From positions 4,706,001 to 4,770,000 of the forward strand of contig CP143946.1 in NCBI GenBank assembly GCA_036419695.1: a stretch of DNA of 64,000 nt. The letters are read 5' to 3'. Of this stretch, positions 26,242-34,667 are shown piece after piece. The notes below the pieces were generated by a model. The model was not told the origin of the DNA. It did no database searches and was given only the letters and a program-made list of their open reading frames with translations. Within the stretch, counting starts at the first letter, position 1. Each line of letters begins with the position of its first letter. The DNA is from [Clostridium] symbiosum (lineage in GTDB: Bacteria; Bacillota; Clostridia; Lachnospirales; Lachnospiraceae). The position numbers were made by a program, and so were the translations under genes.

Positions 26242-27114
26242 ATGGATTTTAAAAATGCTAAAGAATTGCTGGAATTATGCAGAATCAATCATCTCCCGAT
26301 CTCCAGCGTAATGAGACAGCGGGAATGTGAACTGGGTGAAACAACAGCCGATACAATCCGCCACCGTATGAACCGGGTGCTGGAGATCATGCGGGAATCC
26401 GCCTCCTCTCCCATCAAATGCCCGGGTAAATCCATGGGCGGACTGATCGGGGGCGAGGCAAAAAAGCTCAGCGTCCATCACGCAAAAGGGAAAAATATCT
26501 GCGGCTCCGTCCTGAGCCGTGGAATCACCTATGCCATGGCGGTCCTTGAAGTCAACGCCTCCATGGGACTCATTGTGGCCGCTCCGACCGCCGGGTCTTC
26601 CGGCATTGTGCCGGGTCTTTTGCTTGCCCTGCAGGAGGAATACCATATCTCGGACGATCGATTAATCGATGCTCTGTTTAATGCGGGGGCCATCGGCTAC
26701 CTGGCCATGCGCAATGCCACCGTAGCCGGCGCCGTGGGAGGCTGCCAGGCCGAGGTCGGCGTCGCCTCCGCCATGGCGGCCTCGGCGGCCGTGGAACTGA
26801 TGGGAGGCGAACCGCAGCAATGCCTGTATGCCGCATCCACGGTTCTGATGAACATGCTCGGCCTCGTCTGCGATCCGGTCGGCGGGCTGGTGGAATACCC
26901 TTGCCAGAACCGCAATGCCGCAGGCGTGGCTAACGCCCTGATCGCCGCGGAAATGGCTCTGTCGGGCATCCCGCAGTTAATTCCCCTGGACGAGATGATC
27001 GCATCCATGTACTCCGTCGGAAAACGCCTTCCGGTTGAACTGCGTGAAACGGCGCTCGGCGGCTGTGCGGCTACTCCCTCCGGATGCACACTTTGCCAGG
27101 CAGGAGGACATTGA
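26242..27114 (+). CDS. sdaAA: L-serine dehydratase, iron-sulfur alpha subunit
   Basis: A 290-residue protein with the conserved SSGIVPG and AIGYLAMRNATVAGAVGGCQAEVG stretches split over family-typical residues, and cysteines for the oxygen-sensitive [4Fe-4S] cluster in LVCDPVGG, EYPCQNRN and GCTLC. The enzyme is the two-subunit anaerobic type. A hairpin-like AGCGTGTTGGAAATTGC word at 26187-26203 lies between the two subunit genes. Confidence 0.95.
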   Translation: MDFKNAKELLELCRINHLPISSVMRQRECELGETTADTIRHRMNRVLEIMRESASSPIKCPGKSMGGLIGGEAKKLSVHHAKGKNICGSVLSRGITYAMAVLEVNASMGLIVAAPTAGSSGIVPGLLLALQEEYHISDDRLIDALFNAGAIGYLAMRNATVAGAVGGCQAEVGVASAMAASAAVELMGGEPQQCLYAASTVLMNMLGLVCDPVGGLVEYPCQNRNAAGVANALIAAEMALSGIPQLIPLDEMIASMYSVGKRLPVELRETALGGCAATPSGCTLCQAGGH

Positions 27115-27166
27115 GTAAGGTTCTGCCCGGAGAAAATAAAGAATCATCCTATATACAGATAGTCGA

Positions 27167-27204
27167 ACGCCCCTGTACCATGAATCCGGTACAGGGGCGT
27201 TTTC
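27167..27204 (+). terminator. Terminator of the serine operon
   Basis: CGCCCCTGTACC pairs perfectly with GGTACAGGGGCG around an 8-base loop and is followed by TTTTC. Confidence 0.9.
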
Positions 27205-27208
27205 TGTT

Positions 27209-27372
27209 GAGTGGCAATGAAAAGTCCGCAAAGCATGCTTTTCGTTGTTGATCGGCAATGAAAAGTCCGCAAAGCATGCTTTTCGTTGTTGATCGGCAAT
27301 GAAAAGTCCGCAAAGCATGCTTTTCGTTGTTGATCGGCAATGAAAAGTTCGCGAAGCGTACTTTTCGTTGTT
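27209..27372 (+). repeat. Four tandem 41-bp repeats
   Basis: Units begin at 27209, 27250, 27291 and 27332. The middle two are essentially identical; the fourth is more diverged. Each holds a dyad, CAATGAAAAG with CTTTTCGTTG around a 13-base loop. A related solo copy is at 9955. Nothing separates the units, so this is not a CRISPR array. Confidence 0.9.
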
Positions 27373-27375
27373 ATT

Positions 27376-28191
27376 CTAAAGTACATCTGAAAAATGCGGT
27401 CTCATTTTTTTAAACACCTTAAGTCCAAAGACCATAACAATCAGCGTTACCGCCCAAAAATAGATTGTCATCGTGGGACGCTCAAAGAACCAGTTTCCGG
27501 TCATCATACTGTCCCTGTATCCCGCTACAATATAGTAATAAGGATTCAGTTTAAAGGCGATCCCAAGCCACGCCGCCCGGCTCGTAAAAAGAGCTTCATC
27601 GTACATAATCGGAGTCAGCCACATTCCAAACTGCAGACAGATTCCCACGATTTGCGCCATATCTTTAAAAAAGACCTGAACCGCGCTGGTAAAATACACA
27701 AGCGCCAGACTGAACATGGACGCGGCAAAGGAATAGTATAGAATCTGAACCCAGGTAATCCTGGGCGCATAGCCGCTGACCAGATACAGACCTATCATAA
27801 TTACCAGGAAACAGACATGTACCATAAAACAGGAAATCAGTTTTATAATAGGCAGCATTTCCACCTCAAACACTACCTTTTTTACAAGATAATGATACTC
27901 CTGCAGACAGTTTGTCCCTGTGTTCAGCACCTCGCTGAAAAAGAACCAGGGAATAAGGCCTGGTGTCAGCCAAATGACGTAAGTCGCCCCTTCTACGGGC
28001 GGTGCGTTTCTCATCCCATGTTCACCGAAAATGAATGCGTAAATTGCAATCGTCACCATCGGCTGGATGAACATCCACACAATACCGAAATAAGAACCGA
28101 CAAACCGTTTTCTAAAATCCGCTATAGACAGATCCAGAATTAATTTTCTTTTGTTAACAATCCCTTTTACAAGGGCAATCAATTCTCTCAT
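27376..28191 (-). CDS. ABC-2 polysaccharide export permease (Wzm/TagG-like)
   Basis: A 271-residue protein with six membrane helices: LDLSIADFRKRFVGSYFG, FIQPMVTIAIYAFIFG, YVIWLTPGLIPWFFFSE and NPYYYIVAGYRDSM are typical of the polysaccharide ABC-2 family. GGAGG lies six bases before the ATG at 28191; the longer frame has none. It should pair with the Wzt-like ATPase, which in this window is not adjacent but at 3284-4639. Confidence 0.9.
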   Translation of the reverse strand: MRELIALVKGIVNKRKLILDLSIADFRKRFVGSYFGIVWMFIQPMVTIAIYAFIFGEHGMRNAPPVEGATYVIWLTPGLIPWFFFSEVLNTGTNCLQEYHYLVKKVVFEVEMLPIIKLISCFMVHVCFLVIMIGLYLVSGYAPRITWVQILYYSFAASMFSLALVYFTSAVQVFFKDMAQIVGICLQFGMWLTPIMYDEALFTSRAAWLGIAFKLNPYYYIVAGYRDSMMTGNWFFERPTMTIYFWAVTLIVMVFGLKVFKKMRPHFSDVL

Positions 28192-28209
28192 TAAGAACCT
28201 CCGGACTAA

Positions 28210-28259
28210 AGCGTGTTTGAAAATTGCACATCTGACGGAAAGCAATTTTCAAACACGCT
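28210..28259. other. Perfect 18-bp inverted repeat
   Basis: AGCGTGTTTGAAAATTGC and its exact complement GCAATTTTCAAACACGCT with a 14-base loop, between rfbC and the permease gene. There is no clear T-tract. A near-identical single arm occurs at 26187-26203, so it may be a small mobile or regulatory dyad. Confidence 0.75.
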
Positions 28260-28379
28260 CTAATTTCTGTAAAAGTCACCGTTCGCTCCTCTTTCATAAA
28301 ACCACAGCAGGTTCACAGTCACCCGCAAAGCCGAACGGCTGAAACAGTCCAGCCTGCGGCTAAACTGTTGTAAACGGCC

Positions 28380-28940
28380 TTACATCTGGAATTTAAATGT
28401 ATCCCTGAAACCGCCCCATTTTTTATCTTTTTCGGAAATAATCAGTTCCATTCCCTCCTCGATCGGCCACTCAATTCCAATCTCCGGATCATTCCATGCC
28501 AGTCCGCCTTCGTCTCCCGGATGATAGAAATCCGTACACTTGTATGCGAACTCCGCTTCGTCAGAAAGGACGAGGAAACCGTGGGCAAATCCCTCCGGGA
28601 TATAGAACTGTTTTTTATTCTCGGCCGAAAGAACTACGCCGAACCATTTTCCATACGTCTTAGAACCGGAACGGAGATCCACGGCCACGTCAAATACCGA
28701 ACCGCGCACCGCGCGTACCAGCTTGCCCTGAGGATATTCCTTCTGAAAATGGAGTCCCCTGAGCACACCCTTTACGGACATGGACTGGTTGTCCTGTACA
28801 AATACCATGTTGAGCCCTGCTTCTTTGAAATCATTCTGGTTGTAGGTCTCTACAAAATATCCTCTTTCATCCTTAAATACCGTTGGTTCAATAACATAAA
28901 GTCCCTCAATGTCGCAGGGGGTTACTGTAATCTTTCCCAT
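28380..28940 (-). CDS. rfbC: dTDP-4-dehydrorhamnose 3,5-epimerase
   Basis: A 186-residue RmlC cupin. DERGYFVETYN, the catalytic His in VLRGLHFQ, RGSVFDVAVDLR and YIPEGFAHGFLVLSD are all conserved. It makes the L-rhamnose precursor dTDP-4-keto-L-rhamnose; RmlA, B and D are not in the window. AAAGGAGAG precedes the ATG. Confidence 0.95.
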   Translation of the reverse strand: MGKITVTPCDIEGLYVIEPTVFKDERGYFVETYNQNDFKEAGLNMVFVQDNQSMSVKGVLRGLHFQKEYPQGKLVRAVRGSVFDVAVDLRSGSKTYGKWFGVVLSAENKKQFYIPEGFAHGFLVLSDEAEFAYKCTDFYHPGDEGGLAWNDPEIGIEWPIEEGMELIISEKDKKWGGFRDTFKFQM

Positions 28941-29102
28941 TTTAATCTCTCCTTTATCTGTGTTAACATAATATTCTATCTCATGCAGTGAAACGTGCAG
29001 CTCTTTGTTTCACATTGCAGTTTTACCTGTGTATGATAAATCCTGTATGATGCCGAAACCGGACTGTAACCTACTATATCACTACCGTGGGAACCTGGCA
29101 AT

Positions 29103-29445
29103 AGGGATTTGGTTGAGGAATAAGAACGCGACGGTACGGTCGGGGTTCGGGATGGTGAGGGGGAGGTTGTGAGTCTTCAGTCCCGGTTTGAGTTTAGTCG
29201 CGAGTGGGGAATCCGGGCAGAAAAAATTCCTCCGGGAAACGCTTGCGCTCTTTGAAGTGCATAACAGTACTAAGGTGCCAAAATACGCCACCTAAGTACT
29301 GATGGACTTCCAGGTTCCCTGCGGAATCTTTTTCTCCCGGATTCCCCACGGGAAGGTTATGGCCGGGACTGAAGACTCATACACACCCTCCCACTCCCCG
29401 GTCCGCCGTCTTACAGAGGCGTCCTCACATCTCAACTAAATCCTC
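29103..29445 (+). repeat. Solo hairpin element, hybrid b-a' type
   Basis: A single hairpin (invariant arms at 29173 and 29376) whose left end is the b type seen at 16597 and 61131 and whose right end is the a' type seen at 17465 and 63852. The c', spacer and d parts are missing. Its apex pairs AGGTG with CACCT (29265-29301). It fills the gap between rfbC and the DUF2304 gene and supplies the last codons of the latter. Confidence 0.88.
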
Positions 29446-29838
29446 ATCCTTCCCAGTCTCCGCTTCAGCGTTTACCCCCGCTTCCGTTTTGTTACTCTTC
29501 TCAGCCGTTCTCCGGTTCTCTTCCAGGGCCATTTCCTGGACCAGTTCTTTTACCCTGCTTTCGAGCTGGGACATCTTGATGGACATATGGAACATCTTGA
29601 CTATCAGAAGGAAAATAACCGACAGGAAGATAAAATTGGCCGTTGTATAGGTTCCCGCCATCCTGGCCAGGATAGCAGGTATCTGTGGGAAGATGCTGAA
29701 CAAAATCAGGATAAATGAAAAACCGATCCAGAAAATAGAATCCTCTATCTGCAGTTTGGACTGGCGGATTCTTCTCATAATCAGCGCCGTGGTTGCCATG
29801 GAAACTATAATCAGAACAATTCGCAGCATAAATGTCAT
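29425..29838 (-). CDS. DUF2304 family membrane protein
   Basis: A 137-residue protein with three hydrophobic segments (about 4-20, 38-56, 68-82), then a coiled-coil and an acidic tail. DUF2304 proteins usually sit beside a DPM1-like GT2, as here (6 bp downstream of it). They probably support undecaprenyl-linked sugar transfer. The last seven or so codons and the stop lie within the hairpin element, so the C-terminus may have been changed by the insertion. Confidence 0.88.
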   Translation of the reverse strand: MTFMLRIVLIIVSMATTALIMRRIRQSKLQIEDSIFWIGFSFILILFSIFPQIPAILARMAGTYTTANFIFLSVIFLLIVKMFHMSIKMSQLESRVKELVQEMALEENRRTAEKSNKTEAGVNAEAETGKDEDLVEM

Positions 29839-29844
29839 GATCCG

Positions 29845-30534
29845 TTAACCTCTCTTCCTGAAATTCTGAATCAGCAAAATCGATATCAGCATTTTAGCCA
29901 TATATCTCGATGCATTGACCGGCGTCAGATAGCTGGCGCCCAGCAGGCGTTCATCCATGATAACCGGCACCTCCGCGATGCGCGCTCCCTGTTTTATCAG
30001 ATAGGATACCGTATCGGGCTCCGGACCGTAATTGAGGCCCTTTGCAAATTCCTCTATCATTTTCCTGCTGAACATTCTCATTCCCGAGGTCGGATCTTTG
30101 ATGTCTTCGCCCGTGGTTATCCGGATTGCGGTCTCGATCAGATTGCTTCCGAGCATTCTCATGGTAAATGGCTTTTTCTGTCCCACAAACCGGGAACCGA
30201 TCACAATGTCGTATCCCTCATCCATCTTTTCTTTCATCGCCTCAATATATTCCGGCCTGTGCTGCCCGTCCCCGTCGAGCTGGACTGCGTAACGGTAGCC
30301 GTTTCTGGCCGCATATTTAAGCCCGGCCTGGAAACCTCCGGCAAGCCCAAGGTTGACCGGCAGATCCAGGAAATTATAACCGTTCCGCCTGCATATGGCC
30401 GCCGTCTGATCCTTGGAGCCGTCATTGATGATGATGTAATCGTACTGGGGAAAATCCTCTATCAGCCGGTTTACCACGCGTTCTATGTTTTCTGCCTCAT
30501 TATAAGCTGGTATCACAATTAGCAGTTCTGCCAT
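29845..30534 (-). CDS. GT2 glycosyltransferase (dolichol-phosphate-mannose synthase-like)
   Basis: A 229-residue cytoplasmic GT2: LLIVIPAYNEAENIERVV, IIINDGSKDQT, VQLDGDGQHRPEYI (DxD) and IVIGSRFV. No C-terminal membrane segments. GGAGG lies six bases before the ATG at 30534. It probably loads a sugar on undecaprenyl phosphate for a GT-C enzyme such as the DUF2142 protein nearby; that link is inference. Confidence 0.92.
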   Translation of the reverse strand: MAELLIVIPAYNEAENIERVVNRLIEDFPQYDYIIINDGSKDQTAAICRRNGYNFLDLPVNLGLAGGFQAGLKYAARNGYRYAVQLDGDGQHRPEYIEAMKEKMDEGYDIVIGSRFVGQKKPFTMRMLGSNLIETAIRITTGEDIKDPTSGMRMFSRKMIEEFAKGLNYGPEPDTVSYLIKQGARIAEVPVIMDERLLGASYLTPVNASRYMAKMLISILLIQNFRKRG

Positions 30535-30590
30535 TTTTTCCTCCGTCATTTGATATCAGGTCTGTAACTGTTACTCAGGTTTGTAAGATT

Positions 30591-31622
30591 TTATTGCTTC
30601 CAGTATGCCCGGTTCATCGTTAACTTCCTGATCAGCCAGCCAGGAAGTTTTCTGTAAGCTTTTCCCAAGCGGTATCCCATGTATTTAAACCCGCTCTGGA
30701 CCACAAGCTCCGGAACCAGGTACCATTTTCCATTCCGAAACAGCCACATGGCCGTCATTTTGACAAGACGCATCCCTTCTCCTTCGGATGCCAGGCCCGA
30801 AAAAACTTCCGGGTGATCCGCCTGCGACACAGCCAGATCAAAGTTCCGGCGGAGCTGCTGGGAGGCGCTGTAATTATGCGAATGAATCACTTCCGCATTG
30901 GCCGCATAGGCAATTTTATATCCCGCCTTTACGGCTCCGGCTGCATATATCATATCCTCGTTGAAAATGGTTCTCTGCGTAAATCCGCCCAGTTTCAGAT
31001 AGATATCTCTCTTATAGGCGGCGCAGACGTTGGAACAGAAATAAGTTTTAATTCCCAGCGCCGCTATATCTTCTTTCCCTTTTATCCGGCTCACCCCCGG
31101 GTAATTAAAGTCCCTGGTGTACCTCTCAATCACCCGGCAGTCCTCGGCCGGGAGCTGTCTTGCATATGAGGCGGCGATATCGTCCCGCGCAGTTAAAGCA
31201 GCCACAAGATTTTTCACCAGATCCCGGTTATAGGGAACCGCATCCTGGGTCATGCAGATACAGATTTCCGCGTCCGAGGCAAGGATCCCCTTATGCCTGG
31301 TTCCGCCGTGATCAAATTCCTCCTGTGGAAGATGAATCAGGGTCATAGCGGTTTTGCTTTCATAAAACAGAGGCTCAAAACGCTCCTCATTCCAATACTG
31401 GCGCTCTGTATTCATGATGATAATGCGGTTCACCCGGTAAGTCTGTTTCAGCAGCCGCTTTAAAAGCTGCTCCAGTTTATCGCCCGGCCTGAATGCAGGG
31501 ATGATGACATCTACCCTCGGGCTTGTCCCCGTATCCTGATGCCGGTTCACTTCCTGTGCCCCCGCCCCCCGCCGTACATCTGTCTTCTCTTTCCCGCTCT
31601 CCCTAATGTCAGCAGCACTCAT
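30591..31622 (-). CDS. GT2 glycosyltransferase (rhamnosyltransferase-like)
   Basis: A 343-residue protein. After a 35-residue hydrophilic lead comes VDVIIPAFRPGDKLEQLLKR; EEFDHGGTRHKGILAS and MTQDAVPYN are typical of rhamnosyltransferase-type GT2 enzymes, as is GGFTQRTIFNEDMIYA. The presence of rfbC in the operon supports dTDP-rhamnose as donor. Confidence 0.88.
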   Translation of the reverse strand: MSAADIRESGKEKTDVRRGAGAQEVNRHQDTGTSPRVDVIIPAFRPGDKLEQLLKRLLKQTYRVNRIIIMNTERQYWNEERFEPLFYESKTAMTLIHLPQEEFDHGGTRHKGILASDAEICICMTQDAVPYNRDLVKNLVAALTARDDIAASYARQLPAEDCRVIERYTRDFNYPGVSRIKGKEDIAALGIKTYFCSNVCAAYKRDIYLKLGGFTQRTIFNEDMIYAAGAVKAGYKIAYAANAEVIHSHNYSASQQLRRNFDLAVSQADHPEVFSGLASEGEGMRLVKMTAMWLFRNGKWYLVPELVVQSGFKYMGYRLGKAYRKLPGWLIRKLTMNRAYWKQ

Positions 31623-31717
31623 TTCGTTCGTTTATCCTCCCGGCCCTGCGGCCCTGTCCTGTCGGTTCTCTTTCTGTTTCTCCCGCAGCTCGCAAAATAC
31701 TGCCTGTAAGCCAAAAT

Positions 31718-32542
31718 CTATTCATACTCATCATACGCTTTTACATAAAAGTGCATCAGGATTTTTACCATCCATGACGGCCACATTTTTTCAAACATCG
31801 CCATCTCATCCTTTGTGCGTCTGTTATCTTCGATGCAGGCCTTTGTCGTCGCTCCCTCGTGGACGCGGTATGCAATCAGCGGTTTTTCCACGCAGATAAA
31901 CCGGCCGCTCCGCCCCGCCAGCTCATAGAGATTATCCCAATCCAGGGCAAAATCATACTTTGAGCCAAACATCTCCTCTCCTGTCATCTTTTTCTGGTAA
32001 GTGCAGGCCGGACAGCAGAGGGAGTTGCCGAAAATCACGCTGCTTCGTTTTACCGCCCTCACGCCGGACAGAAATTTAAGTCTCAAAGGCAGACGCAGGA
32101 TTTTCTTCACCAGCCAGACCGTGTTGAAGCACTCTGTCTTCGTTCCCTTCTCCGTGACCTTCAGCGTCATATAGTCGCTGACAAAAACCGTCATATCGGG
32201 ATATTTTTGATATGCCTTTAAAAGCTCTTTCGTATAGTCGCTCCTGTATACGTCATCCTGGTGGGCAATTGTCACCAGCTCTCCTTCCGCCCTGTGGTAC
32301 GCAAACAGCCAGTCTTCCCTGATATTGCTCCCACCGTCCCGCACATACAGGGGAACCCCGTATTTCCCGGTGATTTTCTCGATATAGGGACTCGGCGTGG
32401 AGGTACAGCAGATCACATCGGTTTTCACCTGCTGCTCTTTCAGGGAGTGGATACAGGCCTCAAGGTAGGGCGAGTCTTTATAGGCGCAGACGGCAAATGT
32501 ATGCACCGGACGGGCCTTATCAAAATGATTCTTTGCGTTCTC
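31718..32542 (-). CDS. GT2 family glycosyltransferase
   Basis: A 274-residue GT2-type protein: HTFAVCAYKDSPYLEACIHS, VTIAHQDDVYRSDY (the DD acting as DxD) and DFALDWDNLYELA. AAGGAG precedes the ATG at 32542, which is preferred over an upstream start at 32719 lying in the DUF2142 gene. The 31623-31717 gap holds no gene. Confidence 0.85.
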   Translation of the reverse strand, partial: ENAKNHFDKARPVHTFAVCAYKDSPYLEACIHSLKEQQVKTDVICCTSTPSPYIEKITGKYGVPLYVRDGGSNIREDWLFAYHRAEGELVTIAHQDDVYRSDYTKELLKAYQKYPDMTVFVSDYMTLKVTEKGTKTECFNTVWLVKKILRLPLRLKFLSGVRAVKRSSVIFGNSLCCPACTYQKKMTGEEMFGSKYDFALDWDNLYELAGRSGRFICVEKPLIAYRVHEGATTKACIEDNRRTKDEMAMFEKMWPSWMVKILMHFYVKAYDEYE

Positions 32543-32583
32543 CATTTCCTCACTCCTTTTCGTTCCCTGAATTCCGGATTCGT

Positions 32584-34605
32584 TTACAGGCAGAATTTCT
32601 GCAGCACATTCATATAGTAGACCGCCAGCAGCATTCCTCCCGAGAGCGCCAGCACAAGACCGTAATAATCCTGGTTTTTTAAATGGACCGTAACCCATTT
32701 GGGATTCAGCACCAGCCATACCAGGAACAGGAACGGAATGTAATAGCGCCCCTGAACCCCGTCAATATAAGTATTGCCCGGTGTCGTGAAAATTACATAC
32801 ATGGAGGTCCAGACCAGGACAACCGCGGCCGAAGCCAGGATGAATATCCACAACTTCTGCTTCCAGTCCAGACGTTTTCCACAAGAGGACTGTCCCCCGG
32901 TGAGGATAACTGCCGCCGAACCTGCATAAATCAGCCACGGGAACGCGACTTCTCCCTGATGTCCCAAAAGTCCCAGAGATTTTTCTCCTATTACATAGGA
33001 CGGCAGGGTATGAAAGATATTCTGAATCAATATTTTTGCGTAGGCAACAGGCTGTCCCAGCACATAGGACATCTGTCCCGCCTCACTGGTGTTATCGCCC
33101 CTCACATCCCCCGTCTCACTTGGTGAAAAAATTACCGGAAGGGCAAAGGAAGCCATCAGCCCCAGGCACAGCAGAACCATACCGCCCTTCATAATCAGCT
33201 TTTCCCTGCGGCTCCTGAAATGATCCGCGGGTATCAGCAGTCCGGTCAGTAATAACGGTGCATAGACCGCCTTAATTCTGCATCCCCAGAAGAAAGAAAA
33301 CATAAGCACCGCGTATTCTTTCCAGGTGATCTTTTTGTCCGGCTCCAGAATCGCCGACAGAATATAAGCAAATGAGAGATATAGAAAGGCCGTCACGGTC
33401 GGATCATAGGAATAGACCCCTGCCAGCATCATCGGCTCCGGCATCAGGCCCAGGAAAACCATAATTCCCTTGCCAACCGGCGTTTTCTTTATGGCAAAAT
33501 AGAGGGCGATGCAGTAAATGAAAAGATTTCCCAGTCTTCCAAGCTTATACACCAGAGAAAACGGGAGACGGAAAAGCTGGCCTGCCTTTAAAAACAGTGC
33601 CTCCCCTGCATACCCGGTAAAAATCGTTTTATTTAAATCTGCACTCCAGGTGATTCCGCCATTCCTGTAATCGCCTGTCCGGTCCAGATAATCATCAAAT
33701 TCTTTTTGCTCCTCGGCCGTTCCCGGCTGATTATAGGGCCAGGTGTCGATCCCTGCAATAAATTCCTGGGTAATGGCCGGTGATACGGAAACCGGCGTCC
33801 TGTAGTTGGACATCCAGAAACTCTGGGAAAAATGGACTTCCTCATCCCAGCTCACCTTATTGGCCGGAAGGGACAGGGAAAGGAGCGTTCCCACACTGAT
33901 GGAGATAATCAGAAAGCCAATCTCAATCCGTTTTCCGATATACTCCCTGTAAAATATGAGCATTGCCCCGATACCAAAGAGACACCAGAAGAAACACAGC
34001 CTGTACCAGTTGGCCGACGGCGCCGTAACGGCCTCAAATCCCGTGATATGAAGCGGCATGGCCTTGAAATCAATATAGGAAAGTCCCGGCTCATCGAGAG
34101 CGTCCCGGAAAATATAGATTTCCGCATACTCCGCCTTCTTGCCCACCGGAATCCAGGAATTTTTCACATTTTTGCTGTTTCTGTCTTCCACCGTCAGGAT
34201 ATCCCGCTCCCTCAGCTCACCATAATCATTGTAAACCCCCACTTTTACCATGGTATTTAACAGGCCGTCATACTCGTAGGAATAACAGAATTTTCCCACA
34301 AAACGTCCGTCAAGCGGTATCCGTATTTTTCCGTTTTCCCCGTCAAATATGAGTTTTCCGTCTTCCTCATGAAATCCTTCATAAGTAACACGGCTCATGT
34401 CGACAACGAAACTTCCCTGGCTCTTCCCTGCATTGGCCCGGATCAGCGGCAGGTTACAGAGAACTTCGAGAAAAATACCCATGACAAACACTACCAGTGC
34501 GGTAAGCGCCAGTTTTTTCAGGTTCTGTCTATGATTATTTGTGTGTCTGCCATTTTTTTCGCCATGGTCATTCTTCTTTTTGTTCATCTTTAAACGCTCT
34601 GCCAT
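32584..34605 (-). CDS. DUF2142 polytopic membrane protein, GT-C-like
   Basis: About 673 residues. A basic N-terminal tail and TM1 (about 32-52) are followed by a soluble extracytoplasmic domain of about 150 residues, then roughly 11 membrane segments. SWDEEVHFSQSFWM is the DUF2142 hallmark and resembles the acidic motif of GT-C transferases. It probably adds a sugar from a lipid carrier outside the membrane. The start is uncertain: 34605 (GGCAGG upstream) or 34587. Confidence 0.82.
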   Translation of the reverse strand: MAERLKMNKKKNDHGEKNGRHTNNHRQNLKKLALTALVVFVMGIFLEVLCNLPLIRANAGKSQGSFVVDMSRVTYEGFHEEDGKLIFDGENGKIRIPLDGRFVGKFCYSYEYDGLLNTMVKVGVYNDYGELRERDILTVEDRNSKNVKNSWIPVGKKAEYAEIYIFRDALDEPGLSYIDFKAMPLHITGFEAVTAPSANWYRLCFFWCLFGIGAMLIFYREYIGKRIEIGFLIISISVGTLLSLSLPANKVSWDEEVHFSQSFWMSNYRTPVSVSPAITQEFIAGIDTWPYNQPGTAEEQKEFDDYLDRTGDYRNGGITWSADLNKTIFTGYAGEALFLKAGQLFRLPFSLVYKLGRLGNLFIYCIALYFAIKKTPVGKGIMVFLGLMPEPMMLAGVYSYDPTVTAFLYLSFAYILSAILEPDKKITWKEYAVLMFSFFWGCRIKAVYAPLLLTGLLIPADHFRSRREKLIMKGGMVLLCLGLMASFALPVIFSPSETGDVRGDNTSEAGQMSYVLGQPVAYAKILIQNIFHTLPSYVIGEKSLGLLGHQGEVAFPWLIYAGSAAVILTGGQSSCGKRLDWKQKLWIFILASAAVVLVWTSMYVIFTTPGNTYIDGVQGRYYIPFLFLVWLVLNPKWVTVHLKNQDYYGLVLALSGGMLLAVYYMNVLQKFCL

Positions 34606-34667
34606 CAAAGTTTCTACCTGCCTGATATTTCTTATTTTGTGAACAGTAACCTTATTTTCTCTCCATC

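Noticed and set aside
27209..27372. Possible short CRISPR array
   Set aside because: Units are contiguous with no spacers and no cas genes are present.
27144..27386. Open frames of 60-113 codons on the minus strand over the tandem repeats
   Set aside because: They only translate the 41-bp repeat units; since 41 is not a multiple of three the frames change from unit to unit and encode nothing consistent.
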